From: Candidatus Nomurabacteria bacterium GW2011_GWE2_34_25
GTDB taxonomy: Bacteria > Patescibacteriota > Minisyncoccia > Phycocordibacterales > UBA9973
Direction: 5' to 3'
Length of the DNA: 51,079 bases
Assembly (NCBI GenBank): GCA_000990325.1
Contig: LBPS01000003.1
Span: 1-51,079 of the forward strand
The notes beneath the pieces are model-generated. The model saw nothing but the letters and a program-made list of their open reading frames with translations. It was not told the origin of the DNA and searched no databases. This document shows, piece by piece, positions 1 to 8,913 of the stretch. Position 1 is the first letter of the stretch; every line of letters starts with the position of its first letter. A program made the translations under genes and the position numbers.

Positions 1-98
1 CACCTCGATGTCGGCTCACCTTATCCTGGTGGTGGAGAAGCTGCCAAGGGTTTAGCTGTTCGCTAATTAAAAAGGTACGCGAGCTGGGTTCAAACCGT
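1..98 (+). rRNA. 23S rRNA, 3' part, exon upstream of intron (5' end outside window)
   Basis: CACCTCGATGTCGGCTC...CCAAGGGTTTAGCTGTTCGC...GGTACGCGAGCTGGGTT matches the conserved peptidyl-transferase region of 23S rRNA (E. coli ~2496-2593). Confidence 0.95.
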
Positions 99-498
99 TG
101 AGACCGTAATTAAAAATTACCAATTACCAATTACCAATGAAAATGCATTTGCATCAAATTAGTAATCAGTAATTAGTAATCAGTAATTATTATTTCGACA
201 GTTTGAACCGTCGAGGAAAGTAAAGAAATAAACGATATTTCTTTCAATGTTTTAATCTGAGAAAAAACCGTGTGTACTGTGGTACACTCACGGCGGCATA
301 CAATTAATTGTATGAGAATTTCACTTATATCGGTGAAGTCCCAAGTGGATAATACCGAGGGAAGTCGCAAGACACCCGTAGAGACTAAATGTGAAATAGC
401 CAAATTTATTTGGTGAAAGTTATAGTCCAATCCCATAAGTAATTGTGGTTCGATCATTATTATTGAAACGCGATAATGAGAGAAGTAAAATATAGATG
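99..498 (+). other. Group I intron (ORF-less) in 23S rRNA, E. coli position ~2593
   Basis: Interrupts ...GGGTTCAAACCGT | CGTGAGACAGG...; contains R-like GAGACTAAATG (GACTA 383-387) and S-like TATAGTCC (TAGTC 423-427) able to form P7; last intron base is G498. Confidence 0.88.
108..191 (+). repeat. AATTNNN heptamer arrays forming an imperfect hairpin inside the group I intron
   Basis: AATTAAA AATTACC x3 ... AATTAGT AATCAGT AATTAGT AATCAGT AATTATT. Confidence 0.9.
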
Positions 499-790
<292 letters not shown>

Positions 791-866
791 AAATGTGAAA
801 ATCATTGTTGTTGTGTTCTACAGTATTCAGTTTTCAGGTATCATGTATCTGAAGATTTGTTGAATT

Positions 867-1000
867 TTTTGTTCTGGTGATTCGATATGGTGGTCACACC
901 TGTTCTCATTCCGAACACAGAAGTTAAGCACCGTTATGCCGATGATACTCTTTTATGGGGAAAGTTCTATTTATAGGGGTATTTTGTTGTTTTATATAGT
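867..1000 (+). rRNA. 5S rRNA-like copy A (5' part; 3' helix I strand not adjacent)
   Basis: GGTGGTCACACCTGTTCTCATTCCGAACACAGAAGTTAAGCACCGTTATGCCGATGATACTC is a canonical 5S core; 3' end diverges after GGGGAAAGT. Confidence 0.65.
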
Positions 1001-1045
1001 AGTCCCGCCTTACAGGCGCAGTACACCTTTCGCTCTATGATTACA

Positions 1046-1172
1046 TAGTGCTCAAGGTCTTGCGATTGGGTCCCTTACCCAATCTCACCTGTTCTCATTC
1101 CGAACACAGAAGTTAAGTCTTGTAGTGTCGATGATACTCTTTCATGGGGAAAGTAGATAGCCGCCAGCACTA
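1046..1172 (+). rRNA. 5S rRNA-like copy B
   Basis: Repeats 32 nt CACCTGTTCTCATTCCGAACACAGAAGTTAAG of copy A at constant offset 189; 7-bp closing helix TAGTGCT/AGCACTA; ends GGGGAAAGTAGATAGCCGCCAGCAC. Confidence 0.55.
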
Positions 1173-1226
1173 AGCAATGAATTTTTTCGTTTCTGGTTGC
1201 CGCCAGAACAAAGTATTCAACTCATG

Positions 1227-1254
1227 AAAAACACCCGTTTGGGTGTTTTTTATA
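1227..1254 (+). terminator. Rho-independent terminator after the rRNA locus
   Basis: AAAAACACCC-GTTT-GGGTGTTTTTT. Confidence 0.8.
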
Positions 1255-1255
1255 C

Positions 1256-1284
1256 TTGACGTAATTTATTTATTGTTTTAGAAT
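1256..1284 (+). promoter_or_regulatory. sigma70-type promoter
   Basis: TTGACG - 17 nt - TAGAAT, upstream of the ORF at 1311. Confidence 0.65.
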
Positions 1285-1310
1285 AAACAAAACTTTAAAA
1301 AATCGAAATC

Positions 1311-1913
1311 ATGAATTTATCTTTAATTGGTGGGGTGATTGGTCTACTCGTTGACATACCTCTTGTAATTGGCATACTAAAAGGCAAAATTATACAAAAT
1401 TACGTTACCTACTTTCTTTGGGGAGTATTAGATGTAATAATATTTGCAACAATTATTTTTCAGAATGGAAAAAATTTTTGGCTATCATTATTCTACGCAG
1501 TTGGATCTTTTACGGTTGCTATTTTTCTTGTTTTCAAGGGTCAAACTAAATGGACACGAATTGAATCAATGGTTATATTCTTAATAATTATTTGCATGAT
1601 TATTTGGTGGCAAATTGGTAGCAAGGCTGCGAATATTGCTGCTGTTGTAGCCTTGGGAATTGCCAGTATTCCACAAATTTTGGATACAATAAAAAATCCA
1701 AATTTTACGCCAACTGGAATATATCTAATTTATTCTTTTGCCGCATTTCTTTCTTTTGTTGGGGGAGAAAATTGGAATGTTAAAGATAAACTTTACCCAG
1801 GAGGGGCTTTAGTTTTATCTATCCTCATAACGATATTGTCTATGAGGAAAATGAGAGCTATGTGGCTTCATCAACTTTTATCTTTTGAGTCACCATATAA
1901 AGTTTTTTGGTGA
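1311..1913 (+). CDS. polytopic membrane protein, unknown function
   Basis: ORF of 200 aa with multiple hydrophobic segments; promoter just upstream. Confidence 0.7.
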   Translation: MNLSLIGGVIGLLVDIPLVIGILKGKIIQNYVTYFLWGVLDVIIFATIIFQNGKNFWLSLFYAVGSFTVAIFLVFKGQTKWTRIESMVIFLIIICMIIWWQIGSKAANIAAVVALGIASIPQILDTIKNPNFTPTGIYLIYSFAAFLSFVGGENWNVKDKLYPGGALVLSILITILSMRKMRAMWLHQLLSFESPYKVFW

Positions 1914-1992
1914 TATTAATTTTTTACAATTCCGCTTCAATTTTGAGGCGGATTTTTGTTTAGGGGGAGTGGATGTGGTATAGTATAGACAT

Positions 1993-2769
1993 ATGACTTG
2001 GGCAACTAAAAGAAAAATACAATATTTAAGTGGATTTTTTGGTGTTATTTTAGTAATTCTTTTTATCTTCTTGTATCCAGTTATTTTCAAGAAACCGACT
2101 TGTACAGATGGGAAAAAGAACGGAACAGAAACGGGGGTTGACTGTGGTGGGGCTTGTTCTCGTATGTGTAAAGAAGTTACATCTGATCCTGTTATTTTAT
2201 GGAGCAGAGCTTTTCCTGTTATTCTAAATACATATAATTTTGTTGCCTTAGTAGAAAATCAGAATAAAAATTCTGCTATTGAAAAAATCGATTATGAATT
2301 TAGAGCCTATGATGTAAACAACAGGTTGCTTGGTCGAAGAAAGGGAACTACATATATTCCCCCAAGTAAACAATTTGCCATTTTTGAAGCTCGATTTGAT
2401 TCAGGTGAAGCGAAAGTTAAGAGTATTACCTTTGAATTTGTACCTCCATTTAATTGGACTAAAAAAGAACCAACTGTAAACAATCTTGATCTGTATGTTG
2501 ATAATGTATTGATGGGTGAAGATGATAAAAATCCAAGTCTTTCTGCACGCATAAAGAATGAGTCCATACAAGACATACCGTCATTTGAAGTTTTTGTAAT
2601 CCTCTATGATCAAGAGGGTAATGCAATTAACGTTTCTAAAACCGTCAAAGAAGGTCTTTCTAGTGGGGAGTCTCTTCCGGTTTTCTTTACATGGCCAGAA
2701 GAACTTACGGGTGATCCTGTAGTTAAAGATATTTTGATTGAGATTAATCCATTTAAGGTATCATTTTAA
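1993..2769 (+). CDS. membrane-anchored extracytoplasmic protein with CxDGxxNGxETGVDCGGxC cysteine motif
   Basis: N-terminal TM then PTCTDGKKNGTETGVDCGGACSRMC, beta-rich remainder. Confidence 0.7.
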   Translation: MTWATKRKIQYLSGFFGVILVILFIFLYPVIFKKPTCTDGKKNGTETGVDCGGACSRMCKEVTSDPVILWSRAFPVILNTYNFVALVENQNKNSAIEKIDYEFRAYDVNNRLLGRRKGTTYIPPSKQFAIFEARFDSGEAKVKSITFEFVPPFNWTKKEPTVNNLDLYVDNVLMGEDDKNPSLSARIKNESIQDIPSFEVFVILYDQEGNAINVSKTVKEGLSSGESLPVFFTWPEELTGDPVVKDILIEINPFKVSF

Positions 2770-2775
2770 AATTCT

Positions 2776-3894
2776 ATGAAATCACGTTATTTTGGAATCG
2801 ATTGGCTTCTTCTCGTTTTTATAGTACCAGTCCTATTGGCAGGCCTTGTAACGATGAAGTCATTTACAGAGGTAACGCCATTTTTCTCACATCAACTCGT
2901 ATGGATTGGTATTTCTTTTTCAGTTTTTTTCTTATTGTCGTATGTTGATTTTAGATTTTTAAAAAGGACAGAAGTTTTAGTGACAATCTTTGGAATATTT
3001 TCTTTTCTACTTATCTTGTTGTTTATCTTTGGGCATACTGCCAATGGGGCACAGTCATGGTTTTCCTTTGGGGGGTTTTCTTTTCAGCCATCAGACTTGA
3101 TGAAGTTGGTGGTGATTTTGATGTTGGCTAAATATTTTTCACGTCGACATGTTGAAATAGACAATTTTAAACATATTTTTATATCAGGAATTTACGCTTT
3201 TATTCCGTTTCTTTTAGTGTTTTTACAGCCTGATTTTGGAGGAGCGATTATTATTCTCTTTATTTGGATTGGCATGACCTTGGTTTCTGGAATTTCTCGT
3301 AAATATTTTATGATTGTTGTTGGGATAGGGGCTGTTGCTTTTGCTTGTCTTTGGCTTTTTGTATTTCAACCTTACCAAAAAGCTCGTATTATAAATTTCG
3401 TGAATCCCATGACTGATATTCGTGGAACAGGTTATAATGTTTACCAGTCTACAATAGCAGTTGGTAGTGGGCAATTAACAGGTAAGGGGGTTGGATTTGG
3501 AACACAGTCTCGGTTAAAGTTTTTACCAGAGTATCAGACTGATTTCATTTTTGCAGCTTTCGTAGAAGAATGGGGGTTTGTAGGATCAATGTTTTTGTTT
3601 TTATTTTTGGGTCTTATTATATGGAGAATACTGCACATATCACTACTGGGGGCGACGAATTTTGAAATTCTTTATGGAGTAGGTTTATCCATTTATTTTA
3701 TGAGCCATTTTATTATTAATATCGGAATGAATATTGGGATAATGCCCGTCACAGGAATTACCTTGCCATTTATGAGTTATGGTGGATCTCATTTATTAAC
3801 TGAATTTATAGGACTTGGTATTTTGATGGGAATGAATAAATATAGTCGGGTGGCACATAGAGATGATATGAGGAATGAGTTTTTAGGTATATAG
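2776..3894 (+). CDS. rodA: RodA/FtsW/SpoVE family peptidoglycan glycosyltransferase
   Basis: QPSDLMKL, QPDFGGAIIILFIWIGM, GSGQLTGKGVGFGTQSRLKFLPEYQTDFIFAAFVEEWGF, GITLPFMSYGGSHLLTE. Confidence 0.93.
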   Translation: MKSRYFGIDWLLLVFIVPVLLAGLVTMKSFTEVTPFFSHQLVWIGISFSVFFLLSYVDFRFLKRTEVLVTIFGIFSFLLILLFIFGHTANGAQSWFSFGGFSFQPSDLMKLVVILMLAKYFSRRHVEIDNFKHIFISGIYAFIPFLLVFLQPDFGGAIIILFIWIGMTLVSGISRKYFMIVVGIGAVAFACLWLFVFQPYQKARIINFVNPMTDIRGTGYNVYQSTIAVGSGQLTGKGVGFGTQSRLKFLPEYQTDFIFAAFVEEWGFVGSMFLFLFLGLIIWRILHISLLGATNFEILYGVGLSIYFMSHFIINIGMNIGIMPVTGITLPFMSYGGSHLLTEFIGLGILMGMNKYSRVAHRDDMRNEFLGI

Positions 3895-3907
3895 TATAGA
3901 AACAATT

Positions 3908-4741
3908 ATGCAAATTATAGACGGAAGAAAAATTAAAGATGAAATTTTAAAAGACCTGAAAGATAAAGTTGAGGCGCTTCCTTTTCCTCCTATTTTTTGT
4001 GATATTTTAGTGGGGGATGATACTGTTTCAGCTTCATATGTAAGGATTAAAGGTAAGGCAGCTGAATCTGTAGGAATAAAATTTCGAACTGTTAATTTTC
4101 CTAAAGGTATTACAACAGAAGAGGTCGTTGAAGAAATAGAAAATTTAAATCATGTCCCTTTGATGTGTGGTATTATTGTACAGTTGCCATTACCAGCACA
4201 TATAGATACACAAACAGTTCTAGATGCTATTTATCCAAAGCTAGATGTTGATTGTTTGGGAAAGTTAAATAATAATAACTTTTATAATGATACAGGAAGC
4301 ATTGGTTATCCAACGGCTCTTGCGTGTATGAAACTTTTAGAAACACTCCATATAGATTTGAAAGATAAAAATATTGTGGTTTTAGGTCAGGGTAAACTTG
4401 TAGGACTTCCAGTGACGCATTTACTAAAAAAACAAGGACTAAATGTTTCGGTTGTAAATAGTCAGACTGAAAATGTTGATACTCTCACCAAAGAAGCTGA
4501 TTTGATAATCTCAGCTATTGGTCGTGGAAAATTTATAACTGGTGACATGGTCAAAGATGGAGTGGTTATTGTAGATGCTGGAACTTCAGAAGAAAATGGT
4601 TCTGTTGTTGGGGATGTCGACATGGAATCAGTTGGGGATAGGGCTTCTTTTATAACACCTACACCAGGAGGGGTAGGGCCTGTAACTGTCGCTATGTTAC
4701 TTGAAAATGTTTACCAAGTTGCTAAAAATAAAAATGAATAA
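3908..4741 (+). CDS. folD: bifunctional methylenetetrahydrofolate dehydrogenase / methenyltetrahydrofolate cyclohydrolase
   Basis: SASYVRIKGKAAESVGI, GIIVQLPLPAHID, KDVDC-like LDVDCLGKLN, PTPGGVGPVTVAMLLEN. Confidence 0.95.
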   Translation: MQIIDGRKIKDEILKDLKDKVEALPFPPIFCDILVGDDTVSASYVRIKGKAAESVGIKFRTVNFPKGITTEEVVEEIENLNHVPLMCGIIVQLPLPAHIDTQTVLDAIYPKLDVDCLGKLNNNNFYNDTGSIGYPTALACMKLLETLHIDLKDKNIVVLGQGKLVGLPVTHLLKKQGLNVSVVNSQTENVDTLTKEADLIISAIGRGKFITGDMVKDGVVIVDAGTSEENGSVVGDVDMESVGDRASFITPTPGGVGPVTVAMLLENVYQVAKNKNE

Positions 4742-5321
4742 TACAATCTTTTTCAGCCTTTATAATTTAACTCATCGTTCAGCAATTTTTGATTGGATTG
4801 TTTTATTTTTTGCCAATCCTTTTATTTATATTTTAATTCTCATCGCTATAATTTTTCTAGTTTTTTATACCAATGGAGTTTTTGATTCAAAGAATTTTTC
4901 TCAGCAATATAATTTAGGTCCTCGATTAAAAGTTATATTCTTTATTGGGTCTTCAGCTGTTTTTGCTTGGATTATTACGTCCATTCTGAAAGCTATCATT
5001 GTCTATCCTCGTCCATTTATTGTTTTTGAAAATATTAAGCCTTTATTTCTCCATGGTGGTATGGATTCCTTTCCCTCTGGTCATGCGACATTTACAGCAG
5101 CCTTGGCTATGTCTTTATTTTTGATAAATAAAAAGGTTGGAATTTATTTTGCAATTGGAGCTTTATTTGTTGGTTCATCTAGAATTGTTGCGGGAGTTCA
5201 TTTTCCAATTGATATTCTCTTTGGTTATATTATTGGAATTTTAGTTTCTTTCATTTTCAGCCTTATTTTTAAGGCCAAATTCATCGATCGTTTGCTTGCT
5301 ATTTTCACCAAAACGCTATAA
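4734..5321 (+). CDS. PAP2 superfamily phosphatase
   Basis: KAIIVYPRP...SFPSGHATFTAA...SRIVAGVHFPIDILFG; likely start is the internal ATG near the folD stop (MNNTIFF...), ORF track start 4701. Confidence 0.88.
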   Translation: MNNTIFFSLYNLTHRSAIFDWIVLFFANPFIYILILIAIIFLVFYTNGVFDSKNFSQQYNLGPRLKVIFFIGSSAVFAWIITSILKAIIVYPRPFIVFENIKPLFLHGGMDSFPSGHATFTAALAMSLFLINKKVGIYFAIGALFVGSSRIVAGVHFPIDILFGYIIGILVSFIFSLIFKAKFIDRLLAIFTKTL

Positions 5322-5333
5322 AATAGGCCTATT

Positions 5334-6722
5334 ATGTTGAAAACAAGAATTACAGCATTACTTATCTTATTATTAGGCGCGGGTATTGGTTTTTTTGTTT
5401 ATAAGTCAGAGATCGCTAAAATGGCAGTTGCCAAAGATGCTACTCCTAAGGGATTTTTAGCTACACATCCATTCAAGCTTGGGCTTGATCTATCGGGTGG
5501 TACACACTTGGTGTACAGAGCAGACGTATCAGAGATTGATGCGACAGAGATAGGAGACTCCATGAGTTCTCTTCGTGATGTCATCGAAAGACGTATCAAT
5601 ATTTTCGGAGTTTCAGAACCTTCTATACAAGTACAAGATGGTGGATTCTCTAACCAAGGGGAGCAACGTCTTATCGTTGACCTTCCAGGAGTTACAGATG
5701 TCTCAAGCGCTATTGCAATGATAGGTGAGACACCAATGCTTGATTTTCGTACAGAGAATCCTATAAAAGATGCTCCAGTAGAAGCTACTGTAGGCAAAGA
5801 CGGTAATGTCGTGTTTGATCCTTATGCTTCTCAATACATAAAAACTGAACTTACTGGTCGTTATCTCGATAAGGCAATTCTCGAATTTGATCAAACTACT
5901 GGTGAAGCAATAGTGGCATTACAGTTTGATGAAGAGGGGTCAGCATTATTTGAAAAAATTACAAAAGAAAATGTTGGTAAAAGTGTTGCCATCTTTTTAG
6001 ATGGGGCACCTATTTCTATCCCTACTGTAAACGAAGCTATCTCTGGGGGTAAGGCTCAGATATCTGGAAATTTCAAAGCAACAGAAGCTAAGCTCCTAGT
6101 TGGACGTTTGAATTCTGGAGCTCTTCCTGTCGCTATTGAACTTATCTCTACACAAACTATTGGTCCATCACTTGGTACCGCTGCTACAGCTGCAGGGGTA
6201 AAGGCTGCACTTATCGGATTCCTCGCTATTGCACTCTTCTTGATCATTTGGTACAGACTTCCAGGACTTATAGCAACAGTTGCTCTCTCTATCTACGTGG
6301 TTGCAATGCTCGCTATTTTCAAGCTTGTCCCTGTGACTTTGACCGCTGCAGGTATTGCAGGATTCATCATCTCGCTTGGTATTGCGGTAGATGCAAACGT
6401 ACTCATATTTGAACGTATTAAAGAAGAGTTAAGAGGTGGAAGCACTGTAGGGGATTCTATGCATCATGGTTTTAAGCGTGCATGGCTCTCAGTTCGGGAT
6501 TCTAATATTTCAAGTATCATCACTGCCATTATCCTTTACTGGTTTGGTACGACTCTTATAAAAGGGTTTGCCCTAGTATTCTTGATTGGTGTATTGGTCT
6601 CTTTGATTTCTGCAATTTCTATTACAAGAATATTCCTTTATACTCTCAATATCAAAAAAACAAACGGATTCACCAACTTTTTATTCGGGTCGGGGCTTAG
6701 TAGCGCTAAATCTCAAAAATAA
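5334..6722 (+). CDS. secD: protein translocase subunit SecD
   Basis: LGLDLSGGTHLVYRAD, RRINIFGVSEPSIQ, AGIAGFIISLGIAVDANVLIFERIKEE. Confidence 0.95.
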   Translation: MLKTRITALLILLLGAGIGFFVYKSEIAKMAVAKDATPKGFLATHPFKLGLDLSGGTHLVYRADVSEIDATEIGDSMSSLRDVIERRINIFGVSEPSIQVQDGGFSNQGEQRLIVDLPGVTDVSSAIAMIGETPMLDFRTENPIKDAPVEATVGKDGNVVFDPYASQYIKTELTGRYLDKAILEFDQTTGEAIVALQFDEEGSALFEKITKENVGKSVAIFLDGAPISIPTVNEAISGGKAQISGNFKATEAKLLVGRLNSGALPVAIELISTQTIGPSLGTAATAAGVKAALIGFLAIALFLIIWYRLPGLIATVALSIYVVAMLAIFKLVPVTLTAAGIAGFIISLGIAVDANVLIFERIKEELRGGSTVGDSMHHGFKRAWLSVRDSNISSIITAIILYWFGTTLIKGFALVFLIGVLVSLISAISITRIFLYTLNIKKTNGFTNFLFGSGLSSAKSQK

Positions 6723-6725
6723 TTT

Positions 6726-7610
6726 ATGTTTATCATTAAATACAAAAAAATATTTGTTTCAATTTCAATCGCCTTAGTAGTATTATCAATCGGTGCAATC
6801 TCGTTCTTTGGTTTAAATATGGGTATTGATTTTAAGGGCGGATCTCTCGTAGAAGTAGAATACACCAATGTTCGCCCAGAGCAGTCAATCATCGAAGCTA
6901 GTCTTAAGCCTCTAGCAGTTGGTCAAGTATTAATACAGCCAATAGGAGAAAAGGGTTACAGTATTAAGGCTCGCGATATAACAGACAAAGAACACAAAGA
7001 TATCTTGTCGGTTTTAGGTACTGATGCTGTAGAGAAAAGTTTTAATTCGATTGGTCCTTCCGTTGGAAAAGAACTTGCTCGAAAATCAATTATTTCATTT
7101 ATTTTAGTATCACTTGGAATTATTTTTTGGATTGCATTTTCTTTCCGTAAAGTTTCAAAGCCAGTTTCATCTTGGAAGTATGGTTTCATCGCTATCATTT
7201 CTCTTGTTCACGATATTATTATTCCAGTTGGAGTATTTGCTGTTATGAGTCACTTCTCAGGAGTAGAAGTAGATACTCTCTTTGTAGTTGCTGTACTTAC
7301 AATCCTAGGACTTTCGGTTTCTGATACTATTGTTGTGTTTGATCGTATTCGTGAGAATATCCGAATGGGTCAATTCAAGACTTTTGATGAGACCGTAGGA
7401 AGAAGTTTAAATCAAGTCTTTGCTCGTTCTATTGCTACTTCCTCAACTGTCATCATCGCATTGCTAGCCCTTGTATTCTTTGGTCCTACAAGTACGAAAA
7501 TTTTCGCTTTAATGCTTACAGCTGGTATGTTCTTTGGAACATATTCATCTATCTTCTTGGCAAGTCCTATGTTGGTTTTAGTACAGGATATGCAGAAGAG
7601 TAGAAAATAG
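6726..7610 (+). CDS. secF: protein translocase subunit SecF
   Basis: MGIDFKGGSLVEVEY, SIGPSVGKEL, LGLSVSDTIVVFDRIRENIR. Confidence 0.95.
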   Translation: MFIIKYKKIFVSISIALVVLSIGAISFFGLNMGIDFKGGSLVEVEYTNVRPEQSIIEASLKPLAVGQVLIQPIGEKGYSIKARDITDKEHKDILSVLGTDAVEKSFNSIGPSVGKELARKSIISFILVSLGIIFWIAFSFRKVSKPVSSWKYGFIAIISLVHDIIIPVGVFAVMSHFSGVEVDTLFVVAVLTILGLSVSDTIVVFDRIRENIRMGQFKTFDETVGRSLNQVFARSIATSSTVIIALLALVFFGPTSTKIFALMLTAGMFFGTYSSIFLASPMLVLVQDMQKSRK

Positions 7611-7651
7611 AAAGTATATAATAGATTGGGAAATTAGTTTAGTGATTAGCA

Positions 7652-7684
7652 AAATGCCCCGCAAGCTTCGCTTGCGGGGCATTT
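7652..7684 (+). terminator. strong stem-loop terminator
   Basis: AAATGCCCCGCAAG-CTTCG-CTTGCGGGGCATTT, 14-bp perfect arms. Confidence 0.8.
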
Positions 7685-7780
7685 ATGCTATAATATAATA
7701 CATTGAAAGTCGTTTATCAAAATTAATAATAAAAAAGCATCGCGCCTAAAGGACTTACGCGATGTGATTCGCAAAATCAT

Positions 7781-8338
7781 ATGCCAATTTTATATATAGT
7801 TATAGCAGTAGTAGTCGCATTTGTTTTGTATTTAGTTGTTAAATACAATGGTTTCGTTACTTTAAAAACTCGTGCACAAGAAGCATGGGCAGATATTGAT
7901 GTTCAGCTTAAACGTCGTTATGACTTGATTCCAAACTTAGTAAACACAGTGAAGGGTTATGCTACACATGAAGCAGGAACTTTCGAGAAAGTTACAGAAG
8001 CTCGTTCAAAAGCTATGCAAGCTGGAACTCTTGCTGAAAAAGGGGAAGCTGAAAATATTTTGACTGGTACATTAAAGTCTTTATTTGCGATATCTGAAGC
8101 TTATCCAGAATTGAAAGCCAATACAAACTTCATTGAGTTACAAAGAGAGCTTTCAGATACAGAGAACAAGATTATGGCCTCACGCCGATTTTACAATGGT
8201 AATGTCCGTGATTTCAATATTGGAGTTCAAACATTCCCAGGTAACATAATCGCCGGAATGTTTAAATTCACAGCATTAGAATTCTTTGAACTTGAGCAAG
8301 ATAGTGCAGAGAAGAATCCTGTAGAAGTTAAATTCTAG
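7781..8338 (+). CDS. lemA: LemA family protein
   Basis: YNGFVTLKTRAQEAWADIDVQLKRRYDLIPNLVNTVKGYATHE; NxxVRDFNIGVQTFPGNIIA. Confidence 0.95.
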   Translation: MPILYIVIAVVVAFVLYLVVKYNGFVTLKTRAQEAWADIDVQLKRRYDLIPNLVNTVKGYATHEAGTFEKVTEARSKAMQAGTLAEKGEAENILTGTLKSLFAISEAYPELKANTNFIELQRELSDTENKIMASRRFYNGNVRDFNIGVQTFPGNIIAGMFKFTALEFFELEQDSAEKNPVEVKF

Positions 8339-8342
8339 GAAT

Positions 8343-8873
8343 ATGGAAAAAAAGTATTTTGGATCAAAATTTTATAGTTCAACATTAAATACAATTCTTC
8401 TATTTGTACTGATTGTTTTGATGATTGTAGCCTTACGATTCATGTACAAGAACCAAGAGACTTATTTGCCAAATTTAAAAGACAAGAATGATGTTGTTAC
8501 GATAGATAAGAATATGACCCCTATTGAGAATAAAGAGCAAATTTCTGGCAATAAAGACGATTTAGTAGCTTTTTCTATAATGCCAAATACGAAGGTTAAG
8601 GGAATTGTTTCTTATAGAGGAATTGTCAAAGGAGGGTACTTTTTTGAAGCCAATATTTTAATCAATGTTTTAGATTCAAACAAAAAAGTTCTACTCAAGA
8701 GTAATGCTATGGCAAAAGACGATTGGATGACTTCCGGCCCTGTAAACTTTGAGGGGAATATAGATTTTACAAATCTAAAGAAAGGCCAAGCTTACATAGA
8801 GATTCACAACGATAACGCTTCAGGTCTTTCCGAGAATGATAAAAATATTTTAATTCCGATTATTATCGAATAA
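8343..8873 (+). CDS. membrane-anchored protein with Gmad2-like (Ig-like) domain
   Basis: N-terminal TM; MPNTKVKGIVSYRGIVKGGYFFEANILINVLDSNKKVL pattern. Confidence 0.6.
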   Translation: MEKKYFGSKFYSSTLNTILLFVLIVLMIVALRFMYKNQETYLPNLKDKNDVVTIDKNMTPIENKEQISGNKDDLVAFSIMPNTKVKGIVSYRGIVKGGYFFEANILINVLDSNKKVLLKSNAMAKDDWMTSGPVNFEGNIDFTNLKKGQAYIEIHNDNASGLSENDKNILIPIIIE

Positions 8874-8913
8874 TTACTAATCACTCTAAACTAATTACTA
8901 GAACCTAATTCAT
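8872..8913 (+). repeat. degenerate AATTNNN heptamer array immediately before htpX
   Basis: AATTACT AATCACT CTAAACT AATTACT AGAACCT AATTCAT then ATG. Confidence 0.7.

Noticed and set aside
173-457. 94-aa minus-strand ORF inside the rRNA intron as a possible homing endonuclease
   Set aside because: Antisense to the intron core, no LAGLIDADG, GIY-YIG or HNH motif; includes heptamer repeat and P7 regions.
1000-1085. Possible tRNA between the two 5S copies
   Set aside because: No acceptable acceptor/T-arm; GGTTCRA motif is absent.
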